From positions 308,196-372,195 of the forward strand of contig JAUQQP010000044.1 in NCBI GenBank assembly GCA_030549855.1: a stretch of DNA of 64,000 nt, in the 5' to 3' direction. The position numbers were made by a program, and so were the translations under genes. This document shows positions 37,584 to 51,245 of this stretch, in pieces. Every line of letters begins with the position of its first letter. Position 1 is the stretch's first letter. The notes below the pieces were generated by a model. The model did not search any database and was not told where the DNA came from. It worked only from the letters and a program-made list of their open reading frames with translations. Source of the stretch: Cyanobacteriota bacterium SRBZ.bins.94.201705. Its GTDB lineage: Bacteria > Cyanobacteriota > Cyanobacteriia > Cyanobacteriales > Cyanobacteriaceae.

Positions 37584-38447
37584 CTAAATATTTACCCTTG
37601 ATTTTAATTTTAAATATCCGGATACTATCCCCTGGCTGGGACTAAAGAGAAAACTGAGGCTAAAAAAGCCGGCAGCGACTAAGACAATGGCCGGCCCAGA
37701 TGGTAAATTGAAATAGTAGCTAAGATACATGCCGGTGATACTGGAAATAACCCCTACTATCATTCCCACCCACATCACCTGGTGAAGACGATTTACTAAC
37801 AAATAGGCGGTAGCAGGAGGGGTTATTAAAAGGGATAAAACCAGAATTACACCCACGGCTTTCAGGCTGGCAACAATAGTCAAACCCACTAGAATCATCA
37901 AGCCAGTATCTAGCCAAATTACTGGCAACCCTGCCGCCTCTGCTCCAAGTCTGTCAAAGGTGTAAAATAATAATTCCTTGTAGAATAAAATGACTGTTAA
38001 TAGGACAACCAATCCCACCACTATTGTATCTCTTACATCCCCTGTGCTTACCCCCAGAATATTGCCGAAGAGAAAGTGGTTTAGGTCGATTTTGTTTTCT
38101 TTTTGTACCACAGTAATTAGGATAATGCCAAGGGCAAAAAAACTGGAGAAAACTATGCCCATTGCTGCGTCTTCCTTGATTTTTGAAAAGTTTTTAATGC
38201 CATTTATTATTACTGTACTCAGCAAACCGGCAATTAATGCCCCAAGGAAGATACTGACATGAAAGATGTATGCAGTTGCAACTCCAGGCAACAGAGAATG
38301 ACTAATGGCATCCCCCAGCAAGGCAAGTCTTTGCACCATCAAATAACTACCTACAACGGCACATATTGCCCCCACCACTACTGCTACTACTAAAGCCCTT
38401 TGCATGAAACTATATTGTAAGGGCTCTATTATCCAATTCCAAATCAT
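37584..38447 (-). CDS. Mn/Zn-type ABC transporter permease (MntB/ZnuB family)
   Basis: Integral membrane subunit of a cluster 9 ABC importer for Mn2+, Zn2+ or Fe2+. About eight hydrophobic segments span 287 residues, with the conserved GDAISHSLLPGVA loop near residue 36. It overlaps the upstream ATPase gene by 38 bases. The metal cannot be fixed from the permease; cyanobacterial MntCAB systems use the same families. Confidence 0.88.
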   Translation of the reverse strand: MIWNWIIEPLQYSFMQRALVVAVVVGAICAVVGSYLMVQRLALLGDAISHSLLPGVATAYIFHVSIFLGALIAGLLSTVIINGIKNFSKIKEDAAMGIVFSSFFALGIILITVVQKENKIDLNHFLFGNILGVSTGDVRDTIVVGLVVLLTVILFYKELLFYTFDRLGAEAAGLPVIWLDTGLMILVGLTIVASLKAVGVILVLSLLITPPATAYLLVNRLHQVMWVGMIVGVISSITGMYLSYYFNLPSGPAIVLVAAGFFSLSFLFSPSQGIVSGYLKLKSRVNI

Positions 38448-39210
38448 TACTCCTTCCCTCTGCTAGAAAGTTTTTATGAGGTAAAAAATTGATTTTTCCT
38501 CCGTAGGTTTTAACCAGGTTTTCTTCGGTAAAAACTGCCTGTATTTCTCCCTGAGCTATTACTGTTTTATTTAGCAAAATTAGGTGGTCAAAGTTATTAA
38601 TACTATCCCCTAGGTCGTGGTTAACTACTAAGACAAATTTCCCTTGAACGGCTAGCTGTTTAAAAATGTCAAAAATTATCTTTTCAGTGTTATAATCTAC
38701 GCCGGTAAAGGGTTCATCAAAAAAGAAAATGTCAGCCTCTTGGACTAAAGCCCGTGCTAAAAATACCCTCTGTTGTTGTCCTCCCGATAATTGTCCAATG
38801 GGACGGTTGATATAGTCTAACATGCCCACTTGCTCTAGGGCAATCCTGGCCTTTTGTCTACTAACATGAGAAAAGGGGCGAAACCAGCCTGTCTTTTTCA
38901 CTCGCCCCATCATTACCACATCCCATACAGTAGTAGGATAAGTCCAATCTATTTGACTTTTTTGTGGTACGTAGGCAACATGTTCGCGACACCTGGACAA
39001 AAGTTTTCCCCTCCATACCGTAGCCCCAAAGTTAGAAGGGACTAATCCTAACATAGCCTTGAGTAAAGTGCTTTTGCCAGCACCATTGGGTCCTATTATA
39101 CCCGTTAGCCTTCCCGGCAAGACAGTTAAACACACATGTTTTAAAACATAGGCGTCATGGTAACTAACCGTCAAATTCTCTACCCGAATTGCATTCTCCT
39201 TCTCTTCCAT
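38410..39210 (-). CDS. Mn/Zn-type ABC transporter ATP-binding protein (MntA/ZnuC family)
   Basis: ATPase subunit of the metal importer. Walker A GPNGAGKST is at residues 40-48, the signature LSGGQQQR at 141-148, then FFFDEPFTGVD and the switch His in VVNHDLGD. GAGGG precedes the ATG. The operon lacks a substrate-binding lipoprotein gene (MntC/ZnuA type); lipA lies directly upstream, so the binding protein must be elsewhere. Confidence 0.9.
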   Translation of the reverse strand: MEEKENAIRVENLTVSYHDAYVLKHVCLTVLPGRLTGIIGPNGAGKSTLLKAMLGLVPSNFGATVWRGKLLSRCREHVAYVPQKSQIDWTYPTTVWDVVMMGRVKKTGWFRPFSHVSRQKARIALEQVGMLDYINRPIGQLSGGQQQRVFLARALVQEADIFFFDEPFTGVDYNTEKIIFDIFKQLAVQGKFVLVVNHDLGDSINNFDHLILLNKTVIAQGEIQAVFTEENLVKTYGGKINFLPHKNFLAEGRSNDLELDNRALTI

Positions 39211-39215
39211 TCCCT

Positions 39216-39237
39216 CTTCACCATGGCTTCACCATGG
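39216..39237. repeat. Perfect 11-bp tandem duplication before the metal transporter
   Basis: CTTCACCATGG occurs twice in direct succession, six bases upstream of the ATPase start codon. Each copy has an NcoI-like CCATGG palindrome. Beside it TGGGGG and TCCCCCA (about 39235-39254) can form a hairpin. Together they would lie in the leader of the transporter mRNA. Confidence 0.6.
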
Positions 39238-39286
39238 GGGCAATTTATCCCCCATTGTAGCAGAAGATGAAAAGATTATGAAAAAA

Positions 39287-40171
39287 CTACACCTCCCCGG
39301 CGTGATAGGAACTGCGTACTAAAGGACCACTACTGACGTGTTCAAAGCCGAGGGAATAGGCAATGTGCTTTAACTCCTCAAATTCGGCAACAGTCCAGTA
39401 TTTTTGCACAGGAAGATGGGCAAGAGAGGGGCGTAAATATTGCCCTAGGGTAAGACGATTGCAGCCAACCCGACGCAAATCCTCCATGGTGGCAATAATC
39501 TCTTCCTTGGTTTCCCCTAATCCCAACATCAACCCGGATTTGGTGGGGATGGTAGGATTCAACTGTTTTACTATAGCTAACAGTCTGAGGGAGCGATCGT
39601 ATTTAGCTCCCCGTCTTACCTTGTCTTGCAAACGAGCTACGGTTTCGAGATTGTGATTGAAACAGGCGGGGTTGGCATTAACAATCTTAGCAACACTATC
39701 CCACTGCTGTTGTTGCCAATTCTTACCCCTAGCAAAATCGGGAGTCAATACCTCAATGAGGGTATCGGGATTTTTCTCCCTGATGGCTTCCATTACCCTG
39801 ACAAACCAAAAGGCGCCTCCGTCGGGCAAGTCGTCTCTGGCTACAGAAGTGAGTACCACATATTTCAAACCCAGTAGAGTCACCGCCTCCGCTACCCTAG
39901 CTGGTTCATTTTCGTCCAAGAGGCGAGGAGGCTTTCCCTTCTCCACTTGACAAAAAGCACAACTACGGGTACAAATATCCCCCATTAGGAGAAAAGTAGC
40001 AACCCCCTGACTATAACACTCTGCCCGGTTTGGACAACGCCCCTCCTCACAAATAGTATGAATCCCCCTTTGTTTTATAATCTTCTGTACCCTGGATATC
40101 TGAGAAGCCCTACCTATGCTAGGACGTAACCAAGAGGGTAAATTGACCAATTCCCTTCTACTTTCTGTCAT
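39287..40171 (-). CDS. lipA: Lipoyl synthase
   Basis: Radical SAM enzyme that inserts two sulfurs into protein-bound octanoyl groups. The auxiliary cluster cysteines are C41, C46 and C52 ([12 protein letters not shown]) and the radical SAM cysteines C67, C71 and C74 (CTRSCAFC). The C terminus carries the [13 protein letters not shown] motif that holds the cluster-ligand serine. The length of 294 fits. Many cyanobacteria have two LipA copies; only one is in this window. Confidence 0.95.
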   Translation of the reverse strand: MTESRRELVNLPSWLRPSIGRASQISRVQKIIKQRGIHTICEEGRCPNRAECYSQGVATFLLMGDICTRSCAFCQVEKGKPPRLLDENEPARVAEAVTLLGLKYVVLTSVARDDLPDGGAFWFVRVMEAIREKNPDTLIEVLTPDFARGKNWQQQQWDSVAKIVNANPACFNHNLETVARLQDKVRRGAKYDRSLRLLAIVKQLNPTIPTKSGLMLGLGETKEEIIATMEDLRRVGCNRLTLGQYLRPSLAHLPVQKYWTVAEFEELKHIAYSLGFEHVSSGPLVRSSYHAGEV

Positions 40172-40286
40172 GGGTTAAATTATTCTATACCGTGACTACT
40201 GATAAGCTAAGAGGACAATCTGTAGCTTTCTTAGTCTAATATACTTAATTAGGATTAGGGTGTTAGATTGAAAAAGGAGTGCAGTT

Positions 40287-40832
40287 GTGTCTACCCACCG
40301 AGTTTTGGTAATTGATGACAGTATGGTCATTAGACGTACTGTCAGAGACATGTTACCTCCCGGAAAATTCGAGGTAGTAGAGGCCAAAGACGGAGTACAG
40401 GGGCTAGAATTAATCCATACTTGTAACCCCAACCTCATCATGCTAGACTTCTTCCTGCCCAAGAAAAATGGTTACGAAGTATTTCAAGAAATACAAAAAG
40501 ACCCCCGTCTCAGGACTATCCCACTATTGATAATGTCTGGCAGGAAGGATGAGGTGACCGAAAAAATACCCGAACCTTTTGAATATTTCTCCTTCCTAGA
40601 AAAGCCCTTCGATGCCAAACAACTAATCCAGGCCATCAAGGAGTCCATGGAGAAGGCCAAAAAACTGGCCAGTCTCCAACAACAGGCCACTGCAGCCGCC
40701 CCTGTAGCCGCCACCACAGACGCCTCCCTGTCTGACCTTCAAGCCAGAGTGCAACAACTGGAGTCAGAGGTGGAACAGTTGAAAAAACAAGTCAACCAGC
40801 TGGTATCATTTATCAAGAAAAAATTGCAATAA
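40287..40832 (+). CDS. CheY-like response regulator with coiled-coil tail
   Basis: Receiver domain of about 120 residues: acidic pocket D10-D11, phospho-acceptor D54 in LIMLDFFLP, S84 and K106 (EKPFDAK). No DNA-binding domain follows. An Ala/Thr-rich linker leads to a C-terminal coiled coil (LQARVQQLESEVEQLKKQVNQ). The start is GTG with AAGGAG eight bases upstream. It is divergent from lipA, and no histidine kinase is adjacent. It probably signals by protein-protein contact, as in PatA/PilG/CheY-like systems (inference). Confidence 0.88.
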   Translation: MSTHRVLVIDDSMVIRRTVRDMLPPGKFEVVEAKDGVQGLELIHTCNPNLIMLDFFLPKKNGYEVFQEIQKDPRLRTIPLLIMSGRKDEVTEKIPEPFEYFSFLEKPFDAKQLIQAIKESMEKAKKLASLQQQATAAAPVAATTDASLSDLQARVQQLESEVEQLKKQVNQLVSFIKKKLQ

Positions 40833-40891
40833 ACCGGCTTTCCCCCCAAATCCCCCTCTCCCACCCGAGACTATTAAACTACTGCCAAGAC

Positions 40892-41110
40892 ATGAATTTT
40901 AAATCCCAACTTTCTTTTGTCTTGAAGGTATTTGTATTATCCACCCTAATCTCCTACGGGATAAAATACCAATCTCAGCCTCTTTTAGAAGCAGTAGATA
41001 AGGGCTTTTTGGCCCTTTTTCTGGTGACAATCCCCGGGGCAAGTATTTTATCTGTTTTTCTGTTTAAAATTATGAGAAAAACCCATGACATTCACCTGAA
41101 AGACAACTAA
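40892..41110 (+). CDS. Small two-helix membrane protein
   Basis: A protein of 72 residues with two hydrophobic segments (LKVFVLSTLISYGI and FLALFLVTIPGASILSVFLF) and a charged C terminus. Its stop codon overlaps the start of the AI-2E permease in TAATG, so the two are translationally coupled and it may be an accessory of that permease (inference). Family not recognised by name. Confidence 0.7.
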   Translation: MNFKSQLSFVLKVFVLSTLISYGIKYQSQPLLEAVDKGFLALFLVTIPGASILSVFLFKIMRKTHDIHLKDN

Positions 41111-42129
41111 TGGATTTGTCACAATGGCTTAGTTTTAGTGCGGTTATAATTGCGATATATGTCATCTGGCAAATTCGTCAAATTCTCCTTCTTGTTTTTA
41201 CTTCTATAGTTCTAGCTATTGCCCTCAACTTGATAGTGGAAAATTTCTGTAAGTTAGGGCTGAGAAGGAACTACGGGGTAATGATAGCAAGCGGAATTTT
41301 TTTAGTATCAATTATTTTATTTTTCTCTATTATTGTTCCCTCATTGGGTTTACAATTGAAACAACTGTTTGAGTTACTGCCCCAAGGATTAGAAAAAATA
41401 GTGTATGAAATAGAGAGAATACGAGGATTTTTTTCCCCTCAACCTGGGGAGAGAATGTTGGAGGTTAGATCATTTATAAATCAAATTCAGCCGATAATTA
41501 ACGATTTAGTAAACAGGGGGATTAGTTTTATATCAGGAGTATTAGGGGCACTGCTGAGTGGAATTTTACTGATAGCATTAACCCTAATGTTTTTAGGGGA
41601 ACCTACGCCATATAAGCGGGGTATAATAAGGATTTTTCCGGCATTTTATAGAAAGAGAGTGGGAGAAATTATTGACAAAATAGAGGCGGAATTAAAGGAA
41701 TGGCTGACAGATACCTTCATAAAGATAATATCCGTCACTAGTTTGAGCTATCTGTGTTTGTATATGGTAGGGATTCCCCTGGGACTAGTACAATCGTTAA
41801 TGGCAGGGATTCTCTCATTTGTCCCCTATATTGGGGCAACAGTGAGTGTATTGTCACCCCTAGCAATTTCCTTCATATCTTCTTCCTGGAAGCCCTGGGT
41901 AGTTCTGTTGTCTTATATTGTTATATTGGCCGTAACCGACAGAATTATAATACCCAAACTGAGGAAAAACAGGATAGTACTAAACCCGGCTAATATTCTC
42001 ATAGCAGAGGTGATATTTGCCAATTTATTGGGATTATTAGGACTGTTTTTGGTAGTGCCCCTCACAATCTGCACCCAGATAATAGTAGAAGAAATACTAA
42101 TAAAAGACGTTTTCGAGCAATGGCAATAG
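41110..42129 (+). CDS. AI-2E family (PerM-like) permease
   Basis: Second AI-2E family protein of the window (339 residues). Hydrophobic blocks occur at the start, near residues 135-155 and in the C-terminal part, with the hallmark YMVGIPLGLVQSLMAGILSFVPYIGA and the LLGLFLVVPLTI segment. It shares the fold but not high identity with the protein at 21768. Its ATG overlaps the preceding gene. Substrate unknown. Confidence 0.85.
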   Translation: MDLSQWLSFSAVIIAIYVIWQIRQILLLVFTSIVLAIALNLIVENFCKLGLRRNYGVMIASGIFLVSIILFFSIIVPSLGLQLKQLFELLPQGLEKIVYEIERIRGFFSPQPGERMLEVRSFINQIQPIINDLVNRGISFISGVLGALLSGILLIALTLMFLGEPTPYKRGIIRIFPAFYRKRVGEIIDKIEAELKEWLTDTFIKIISVTSLSYLCLYMVGIPLGLVQSLMAGILSFVPYIGATVSVLSPLAISFISSSWKPWVVLLSYIVILAVTDRIIIPKLRKNRIVLNPANILIAEVIFANLLGLLGLFLVVPLTICTQIIVEEILIKDVFEQWQ

Positions 42130-42133
42130 GGTC

Positions 42134-42163
42134 TTGTCAATAAACAACCCTGAGGGTTAGAAT
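42134..42163 (+). promoter_or_regulatory. Candidate rpsT promoter
   Basis: TTGTCA at 42134-42139, an 18-base spacer and TAGAAT at 42158-42163; each box has one mismatch to consensus. The spacer contains a small palindrome AACCCTGAGGGTT. The predicted start leaves a leader of about 57 bases before the GTG. Confidence 0.5.
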
Positions 42164-42226
42164 AGATGATCCGAGTATTATCTGCCAGAAACACTAGTGT
42201 AGTAGTTAGAGACACAGAGAAAAGTA

Positions 42227-42568
42227 GTGGCTAACACAAAATCTGCTATCAAGAGAATAAAAATAAACGAGCGCAACCGTTTGCGCAACAGGGCTTACAA
42301 GTTGGCGGTAAAAGCCCTCATGAAACAATACTTCAGGGCGGTACAGGCCTATGCGGCATCTCCTACAGAGGAAATGATGCAGGAGGTGCAAAGGTGTATG
42401 TCTGCCGCCTATAGCAAAATAGACAAAGCGGTAAAGAGGGGAGTATTCCACAAAAACAACGGTGCCAGGAAAAAATCCAGATTAGCTAGGGCTTTGGCCA
42501 AAGTGGTTCAAAGCCTGAAGGGACAGTCGGAGACAGCCGGAGGGGAAACCGCAGCCTCTGTGGGGTAG
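42227..42568 (+). CDS. rpsT: 30S ribosomal protein S20
   Basis: Small-subunit protein that binds 16S rRNA. It is highly basic, with the start [23 protein letters not shown]-type typical of the family and [21 protein letters not shown] near the end. At 113 residues it has a C-terminal tail (Gly/Thr/Ala-rich) of about 15 residues beyond the usual bacterial S20. Translation starts at GTG. TatD and rpoB follow on the same strand. Confidence 0.95.
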   Translation: MANTKSAIKRIKINERNRLRNRAYKLAVKALMKQYFRAVQAYAASPTEEMMQEVQRCMSAAYSKIDKAVKRGVFHKNNGARKKSRLARALAKVVQSLKGQSETAGGETAASVG

Positions 42569-42640
42569 TCTCCCAAGACCTCTGGGATAGATGATAAGAT
42601 AGAGTGCGGACGGGCTGTTTGTAGGGGGATATTTATATAT

Positions 42641-43498
42641 ATGACAAAACCTTTGGCTGAGGACATGGTGGTAGCGGAAGGGGGTGTTACCAAGGGGGGG
42701 GATTGCCCCTCTCCGACAATCTCCTTGGTGGACACCCACGCCCACGTGAACTTTGACGTATTCCAAGAGGATTTACAGGAGGTGAGAAGTCGCTGGCTGT
42801 CCGCCGGCGTGACTAAACTTGTAAATTCCTGTGTGACACCCGGGGAATTCCAGCAGATAAATTCGTTGTGCGACCTTTTCCCCGAATTGTACTGTTCAGT
42901 GGGGCTTCATCCTCTTTACACGGAGTTTTGGGAAGGGGAGAAATCCTACAAGGAGATTCTACAAGCGGCCCAGTCCTATCCCAAGGTGGTAGCCATAGGG
43001 GAGACGGGTTTAGACCTATACAAGGATAACAACTTGGAGCTACAGAGAGAGGTGTTTTGGAAGCACCTAGAAGTAGCTCATGCTTTAAACAAGCCTGTTA
43101 TCATCCACTGTAGAAATGCCGCTAGGGAAACCCTAGAGGTTTTAAAGGAATTTTGGCGGCACCAAGGGGAGATAACAGGTGTAATGCACTGTTGGGGGGG
43201 TGACCCGGAGGAGACCAAGTGGTTTTTGGATTTGGGATTATATATCAGTTTCAGCGGGGTAGTAACTTTTAAGAATGCAAAAACAGTACAAGAAGCGGCG
43301 GCCCTAGTACCCGACGAGCGTCTCCTAATAGAGACAGACTGTCCCTTCTTGGCCCCAACCCCCTACAGGGGGAAACGGAATGAACCAGCCTATGTTTTAT
43401 TTGTAGCAGAAAAACTGGCGCTTCTGCGTCAACAAAGCCTGGAAGAAATTGCTAGAGTCACCACGGCCAATGCTTGCCGGCTTTTCAACCTCGAGTAA
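42641..43498 (+). CDS. tatD: TatD family metal-dependent deoxyribonuclease
   Basis: Amidohydrolase-fold nuclease with DNase or exonuclease activity in characterised homologues. Metal ligands are visible as DTHAHVNFD, GETGLD, VIIHCRNA, MHCWGG and ETDCPFL. The first 28 residues before DTHAH are unusual and poorly conserved in character, so a later GTG or TTG start (near 42724-42727) is possible. It lies between rpsT and rpoB, the same neighbourhood I recall in Synechocystis. Confidence 0.9.
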   Translation: MTKPLAEDMVVAEGGVTKGGDCPSPTISLVDTHAHVNFDVFQEDLQEVRSRWLSAGVTKLVNSCVTPGEFQQINSLCDLFPELYCSVGLHPLYTEFWEGEKSYKEILQAAQSYPKVVAIGETGLDLYKDNNLELQREVFWKHLEVAHALNKPVIIHCRNAARETLEVLKEFWRHQGEITGVMHCWGGDPEETKWFLDLGLYISFSGVVTFKNAKTVQEAAALVPDERLLIETDCPFLAPTPYRGKRNEPAYVLFVAEKLALLRQQSLEEIARVTTANACRLFNLE

Positions 43499-43515
43499 GG
43501 GTTTGTCCCTACAAG

Positions 43516-43564
43516 TCCCACCTGTGCGGGGTTAGTGTAATAAATCCCCACCTGTACGGGTTGG
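43516..43564. repeat. Two copies of a TCCC(C)ACCTGTRCGGG element
   Basis: TCCCACCTGTGCGGGGTTA at 43516-43534 and TCCCCACCTGTACGGGTTGG at 43545-43564 repeat with a period of about 29 bases in the spacer before rpoB. A related TCCCCACCTACAGGGG occurs at 50927, after rpoC2. Likely a small dispersed repeat. Confidence 0.5.
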
Positions 43565-43589
43565 CAATTGAATAACCCCTATCTAGTAT
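43561..43589 (+). promoter_or_regulatory. Candidate rpoB promoter
   Basis: TTGGCA at 43561-43566, a 17-base spacer and TAGTAT at 43584-43589, about 26 bases before the rpoB ATG. The -35 overlaps the end of the second repeat copy. Confidence 0.4.
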
Positions 43590-43615
43590 AGCACCATATT
43601 CTTGAATACTAACCT

Positions 43616-46600
43616 ATGAGAAGCCACGAACTATTACCCGATCTCATCGAAATCCAACGCTCCAGCTATAAGTGGTTTTTGGAAAAAGGCCTCATAGAGG
43701 AGCTTAACAGTTTTACCCCCATTACCGACTATGCGGGCAAGTTGGAACTTCACTTCATAGGGGAAAAGTACCGTCTTAAGGAGCCCAAGTACGACCTGGA
43801 AGAGGCTAAAAGAAGGGATGCTACATACTCGGTACAGATGTATGTGCCGACTATATTACTAAACAAGGAAACGGGAGAAAGAAAGGAACAAGAGGTATTC
43901 ATCGGCGATTTGCCCTTGATGACAGATAGGGGCACTTTCCTCATTAACGGTGCGGAAAGGGTAATTGTAAACCAAATTGTTCGTTCACCGGGGGTATATT
44001 TTAAGTCAGAGGTTGATAAAAACGGCAAAAAAACCTACTCCGCTTCTATTATCCCCAACAGGGGCGCTTGGTTGAAGTTTGAGACGGACAAAAACGGCAT
44101 TGTCTGGGTCAGAATAGACAAAACAAGGAAAATTTCGGCCCAGGTACTGTTGAAAGCCATTGGTTTGACGGATAAGGAGATATTTGACCGACTGCGCCAT
44201 CCGGATTTCTACCAACGGACGATAGATAAGGAGGGGAATTTCACCACCGACGAGGCTTTGATGGAGTTGTACAAAAAACTCCGCCCAGGGGAACCTCCTA
44301 CGGTAAGTGGCGGCCAGTCCCTTCTAGAAAGTCGCTTTTTTGATCCCAAACGCTACGATTTAGGGAAGGTAGGACGCTATAAGATTAACAAGAAACTACG
44401 GCTTACTATCCCAGAAAACGTCCGCACCCTCACCGTGGACGACATAATCGCCGTGGTGGACTATCTGATTAACCTGGAATTCGATATTGGGAGTGTGGAC
44501 GACATAGACCACCTGGGCAACCGCAGAATCAGAAGCGTGGGGGAACTGTTGCAAAACCAGGTAAGAATAGGTCTTTCCCGTCTGGAAAGAATTATCAGGG
44601 AAAGGATGACAGTGGGAGACCCGAACACCCTCACCCCGGCGGCACTGGTCAACCCTAAACCCCTAGTAGCGGCCATTAAAGAATTCTTTGGGTCGTCCCA
44701 GCTATCCCAATTCATGGACCAGACTAACCCCCTGGCAGAATTGACCCACAAGCGCCGGATTTCTGCTTTGGGCCCAGGAGGACTAAGTCGCGATCGGGCT
44801 GGCTTTGCCGTAAGAGACATTCACCCCAGCCACTACGGCCGCATTTGCCCCATAGAAACCCCTGAAGGCCCCAATGCCGGCTTGATTGGCTCCCTTGCCA
44901 CCTATGCCCGGGTTAACGAGTATGGTTTTATAACTACGCCCTATTACAAAGTAGAAAACGGGAGAGTGCGTTGGGATTTGCCCCCCGAGTACCTCACCGC
45001 TGACGAGGAAGATGACAAGAGAATAGCCGCCCCGGACGTGGCTACGGACGAACAGGGTTATATCCTGGGAGAGACGGTGCCCATCCGCTACCGTCAGGAA
45101 TTTTCTACCACCACCCCTGACCAAGTAGACTATATAGCTGTATCACCAGTACAAATCGTCTCCGTAGCCACCTCCCTCATACCCTTCTTGGAACACGATG
45201 ACGCTAACCGCGCCCTGATGGGCTCTAACATGCAAAGACAAGCAGTGCCCCTGTTGCGCCCCTCTCGTCCCCTTGTGGGTACAGGCTTAGAGGCCCAGGC
45301 GGCACGAGACTCGGGGATGGTTGTGGTGTCTCGCCACCACGGCAAGGTAACCTATGTGGATGCCAAGACCATCAAGGTAAAAACTAAAGACGGACAGGAG
45401 ATAGTCTACAACCTCCAGAAATATGAGCGTTCTAACCAAGATACCTGTCTGAACCAAAAACCAATAGTAGACGAGGGAGAAGAGGTAGTACCCGGCCAGG
45501 TGTTGGCGGATGGCGCTGCCACGGAAGGGGGCGAACTGGCCTTGGGACAAAACGTCCTTGTGGCCTACATGCCCTGGGAAGGTTATAACTATGAGGATGC
45601 TATCCTTATCAGTGAGAGACTGGTTCAAGAGGATGTATATACCAGTATACACATAGAGAAATATGAGATAGAAGCCCGTCAGACAAAATTGGGGCCAGAA
45701 GAAATCACCCGGGAAATACCTAATGTGGGAGAAGAGGCTTTGGCTAACCTGGACGAAAATGGCATCATCCGGGTAGGCGCCTGGGTGGAAGCGGGAGACA
45801 TCCTGGTGGGGAAAGTAACCCCCAAAGGAGAGTCCGAGCAACCGCCAGAGGAAAAACTGTTGCGGGCTATCTTCGGGGAGAAGGCCAGAGACGTAAAAGA
45901 CAACTCCCTGCGTCTGCCCAACGGCGAAAGAGGACGGGTTATCTATGTCCGCGTCTTTACCCGCGAACAAGGAGACGAGCTCCCTCCAGGGGCTAACATG
46001 GTTGTAAGGGTATATGTTGCCCAGAAAAGGAAGATCCAAGTGGGGGACAAGATGGCGGGAAGACACGGTAACAAGGGAATCATCTCTCGCATCCTCCCTC
46101 GGGAAGACATGCCCTATCTCCCCGATGGTACCCCTGTGGATATTGTCCTCAACCCTCTGGGGGTGCCCTCCCGGATGAATGTAGGACAGGTGTACGAATG
46201 TCTTATGGGATGGGCCGCCTACCACCTGGGTTGTCGTTTTAAGATAACCCCCTTTGACGAAATGTATGGCGAAGAGGCCTCCCGTAATACCGTTCACGCC
46301 CTCTTGAAAGAAGCCGCAGAAAAGTCCGGCAAAGACTGGATTTTTAACCCCGACAATCCCGGTAAAATTCAACTGTATGACGGTCGTACCGGTGAACCTT
46401 TCCACCAGCCGGTGACAGTGGGTAAGGCCTACATGCTGAAACTAGTACACCTGGTAGATGATAAAATCCACGCCCGCTCCACTGGGCCCTACTCCTTGGT
46501 CACTCAGCAACCTCTGGGCGGTAAGGCCCAACAGGGAGGTCAAAGATTCGGAGAAATGGAGGTATGGGCCCTGGAGGCCTACGGGGCAGCCTATACCCTC

Positions 46601-46912
46601 CAGGAGTTACTCACTATCAAATCTGACGATATGCAGGGGCGTAATGAGGCCCTCAATGCCATCGTCAAGGGGCAGCCTATCCCTCAACCCGGCACCCCTG
46701 AATCCTTTAAGGTCCTTTTGCGGGAACTTCAGTCCTTGTGTCTGGACGTTTCTGTCCACAAGGTAGTGGAACGGGAGGACAAAAGTGTTGAGGATATTGA
46801 GGTAGACCTGATGGAGTCTGACCATCGCTCCTACCCAAGACGTCCCACCTACAAGGAGGAATACAACCTCGTCAGTCTCGGGCAGGACGATGACGACGAC
46901 GACGAGGAGTAG
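43616..46912 (+). CDS. rpoB: RNA polymerase subunit beta
   Basis: Catalytic beta subunit of RNA polymerase, 1098 residues, complete. Typical segments include [21 protein letters not shown], the rifampicin-region [42 protein letters not shown] and [14 protein letters not shown]. It is short compared with proteobacterial beta, lacking the large lineage insertions, as usual in cyanobacteria. The C terminus is strikingly acidic ([10 protein letters not shown]). It is followed by rpoC2, not rpoC1. Confidence 0.98.
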   Translation: MRSHELLPDLIEIQRSSYKWFLEKGLIEELNSFTPITDYAGKLELHFIGEKYRLKEPKYDLEEAKRRDATYSVQMYVPTILLNKETGERKEQEVFIGDLPLMTDRGTFLINGAERVIVNQIVRSPGVYFKSEVDKNGKKTYSASIIPNRGAWLKFETDKNGIVWVRIDKTRKISAQVLLKAIGLTDKEIFDRLRHPDFYQRTIDKEGNFTTDEALMELYKKLRPGEPPTVSGGQSLLESRFFDPKRYDLGKVGRYKINKKLRLTIPENVRTLTVDDIIAVVDYLINLEFDIGSVDDIDHLGNRRIRSVGELLQNQVRIGLSRLERIIRERMTVGDPNTLTPAALVNPKPLVAAIKEFFGSSQLSQFMDQTNPLAELTHKRRISALGPGGLSRDRAGFAVRDIHPSHYGRICPIETPEGPNAGLIGSLATYARVNEYGFITTPYYKVENGRVRWDLPPEYLTADEEDDKRIAAPDVATDEQGYILGETVPIRYRQEFSTTTPDQVDYIAVSPVQIVSVATSLIPFLEHDDANRALMGSNMQRQAVPLLRPSRPLVGTGLEAQAARDSGMVVVSRHHGKVTYVDAKTIKVKTKDGQEIVYNLQKYERSNQDTCLNQKPIVDEGEEVVPGQVLADGAATEGGELALGQNVLVAYMPWEGYNYEDAILISERLVQEDVYTSIHIEKYEIEARQTKLGPEEITREIPNVGEEALANLDENGIIRVGAWVEAGDILVGKVTPKGESEQPPEEKLLRAIFGEKARDVKDNSLRLPNGERGRVIYVRVFTREQGDELPPGANMVVRVYVAQKRKIQVGDKMAGRHGNKGIISRILPREDMPYLPDGTPVDIVLNPLGVPSRMNVGQVYECLMGWAAYHLGCRFKITPFDEMYGEEASRNTVHALLKEAAEKSGKDWIFNPDNPGKIQLYDGRTGEPFHQPVTVGKAYMLKLVHLVDDKIHARSTGPYSLVTQQPLGGKAQQGGQRFGEMEVWALEAYGAAYTLQELLTIKSDDMQGRNEALNAIVKGQPIPQPGTPESFKVLLRELQSLCLDVSVHKVVEREDKSVEDIEVDLMESDHRSYPRRPTYKEEYNLVSLGQDDDDDDEE

Positions 46913-46923
46913 TTTATAATCTC

Positions 46924-46960
46924 CGGGGGCTAAAAACAGGCTTTTCCACGGCCGCCCCCG
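46924..46960 (+). promoter_or_regulatory. Hairpin in the rpoB-rpoC2 spacer
   Basis: CGGGGGC at 46924-46930 and GCCCCCG at 46954-46960 form a perfect 7-bp stem with a 23-base loop, 12 bases after the rpoB stop. No U tract follows, so it may be a processing or attenuation element rather than a terminator. It lies exactly where rpoC1 would sit in most cyanobacteria. Confidence 0.5.
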
Positions 46961-47010
46961 CCTCTTTCCTTCCCTGAAAAGAAAAACCCTTTTATTCAAC
47001 CTACCTATCC

Positions 47011-50868
<3,858 letters not shown>

Positions 50869-51245
50869 TATCCTCTCCTAGAGTATCTGCCAGGTGGGGA
50901 CAAGCCAGGGACAGAGATAAGCCCCATCCCCACCTACAGGGGAGGGACTATCCTTTCCCCTATTAGTGTTTTTTCGCCAATTTTTCTTTATTTGTTTTTT
51001 TATTTCTGGGGCAATATCTCCATTCTCTTCCCCTTTTCTTTCTAGGAAATCTTCTTTCCGCTTGCCTATACAATCTGTCAAAATAAACCAGGACATTTTC
51101 TAGTAGTAAATTTCTCTTTTAAAACTGGAACAACAAATATAAAATGCCCAAAAGAGGGCAAATCTTAAGAATTTTGGAAATCTGGGGTCCTTTCAATGGA
51201 AATAGGCTACAATGACGGTGTAGTGTAGAGTTTTTCCGTAGCCCT
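50869..51245. other. Intergenic stretch between rpoC2 and hypB
   Basis: 377 bp. It begins with the inverted repeat listed separately. Around 51120-51245 is the AT-rich upstream region of hypB, with a small GCCC/GGGC hairpin near 51144. A minus-strand frame (51096-50878, 72 codons, starting MSWFILTDCIGKRK) is open but has no ribosome site and ends across the repeat; I do not call it a gene. Confidence 0.45.
50892..50935 (+). terminator. Inverted repeat after rpoC2
   Basis: AGGTGGGGA at 50892-50900 and TCCCCACCT at 50927-50935 form a perfect 9-bp stem with a 26-base loop, 24 bases after the rpoC2 stop. A T-rich stretch follows about 30 bases later. Terminator function is plausible but the loop is long. 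Confidence 0.45.

Noticed and set aside
43516-43564. Two spaced repeats resembling the start of a CRISPR array
   Set aside because: Only two imperfect copies about 29 bases apart, with no unique spacers of proper length and no cas genes nearby.
45287-46405. 372-codon minus-strand frame inside rpoB
   Set aside because: It is antisense to a fully conserved gene and shows no domain; such shadows arise from the biased codons of highly expressed genes.
50878-51096. 72-codon minus-strand frame between rpoC2 and hypB
   Set aside because: No ribosome site, no family, and its 3' part crosses an inverted repeat that better fits a transcription signal.
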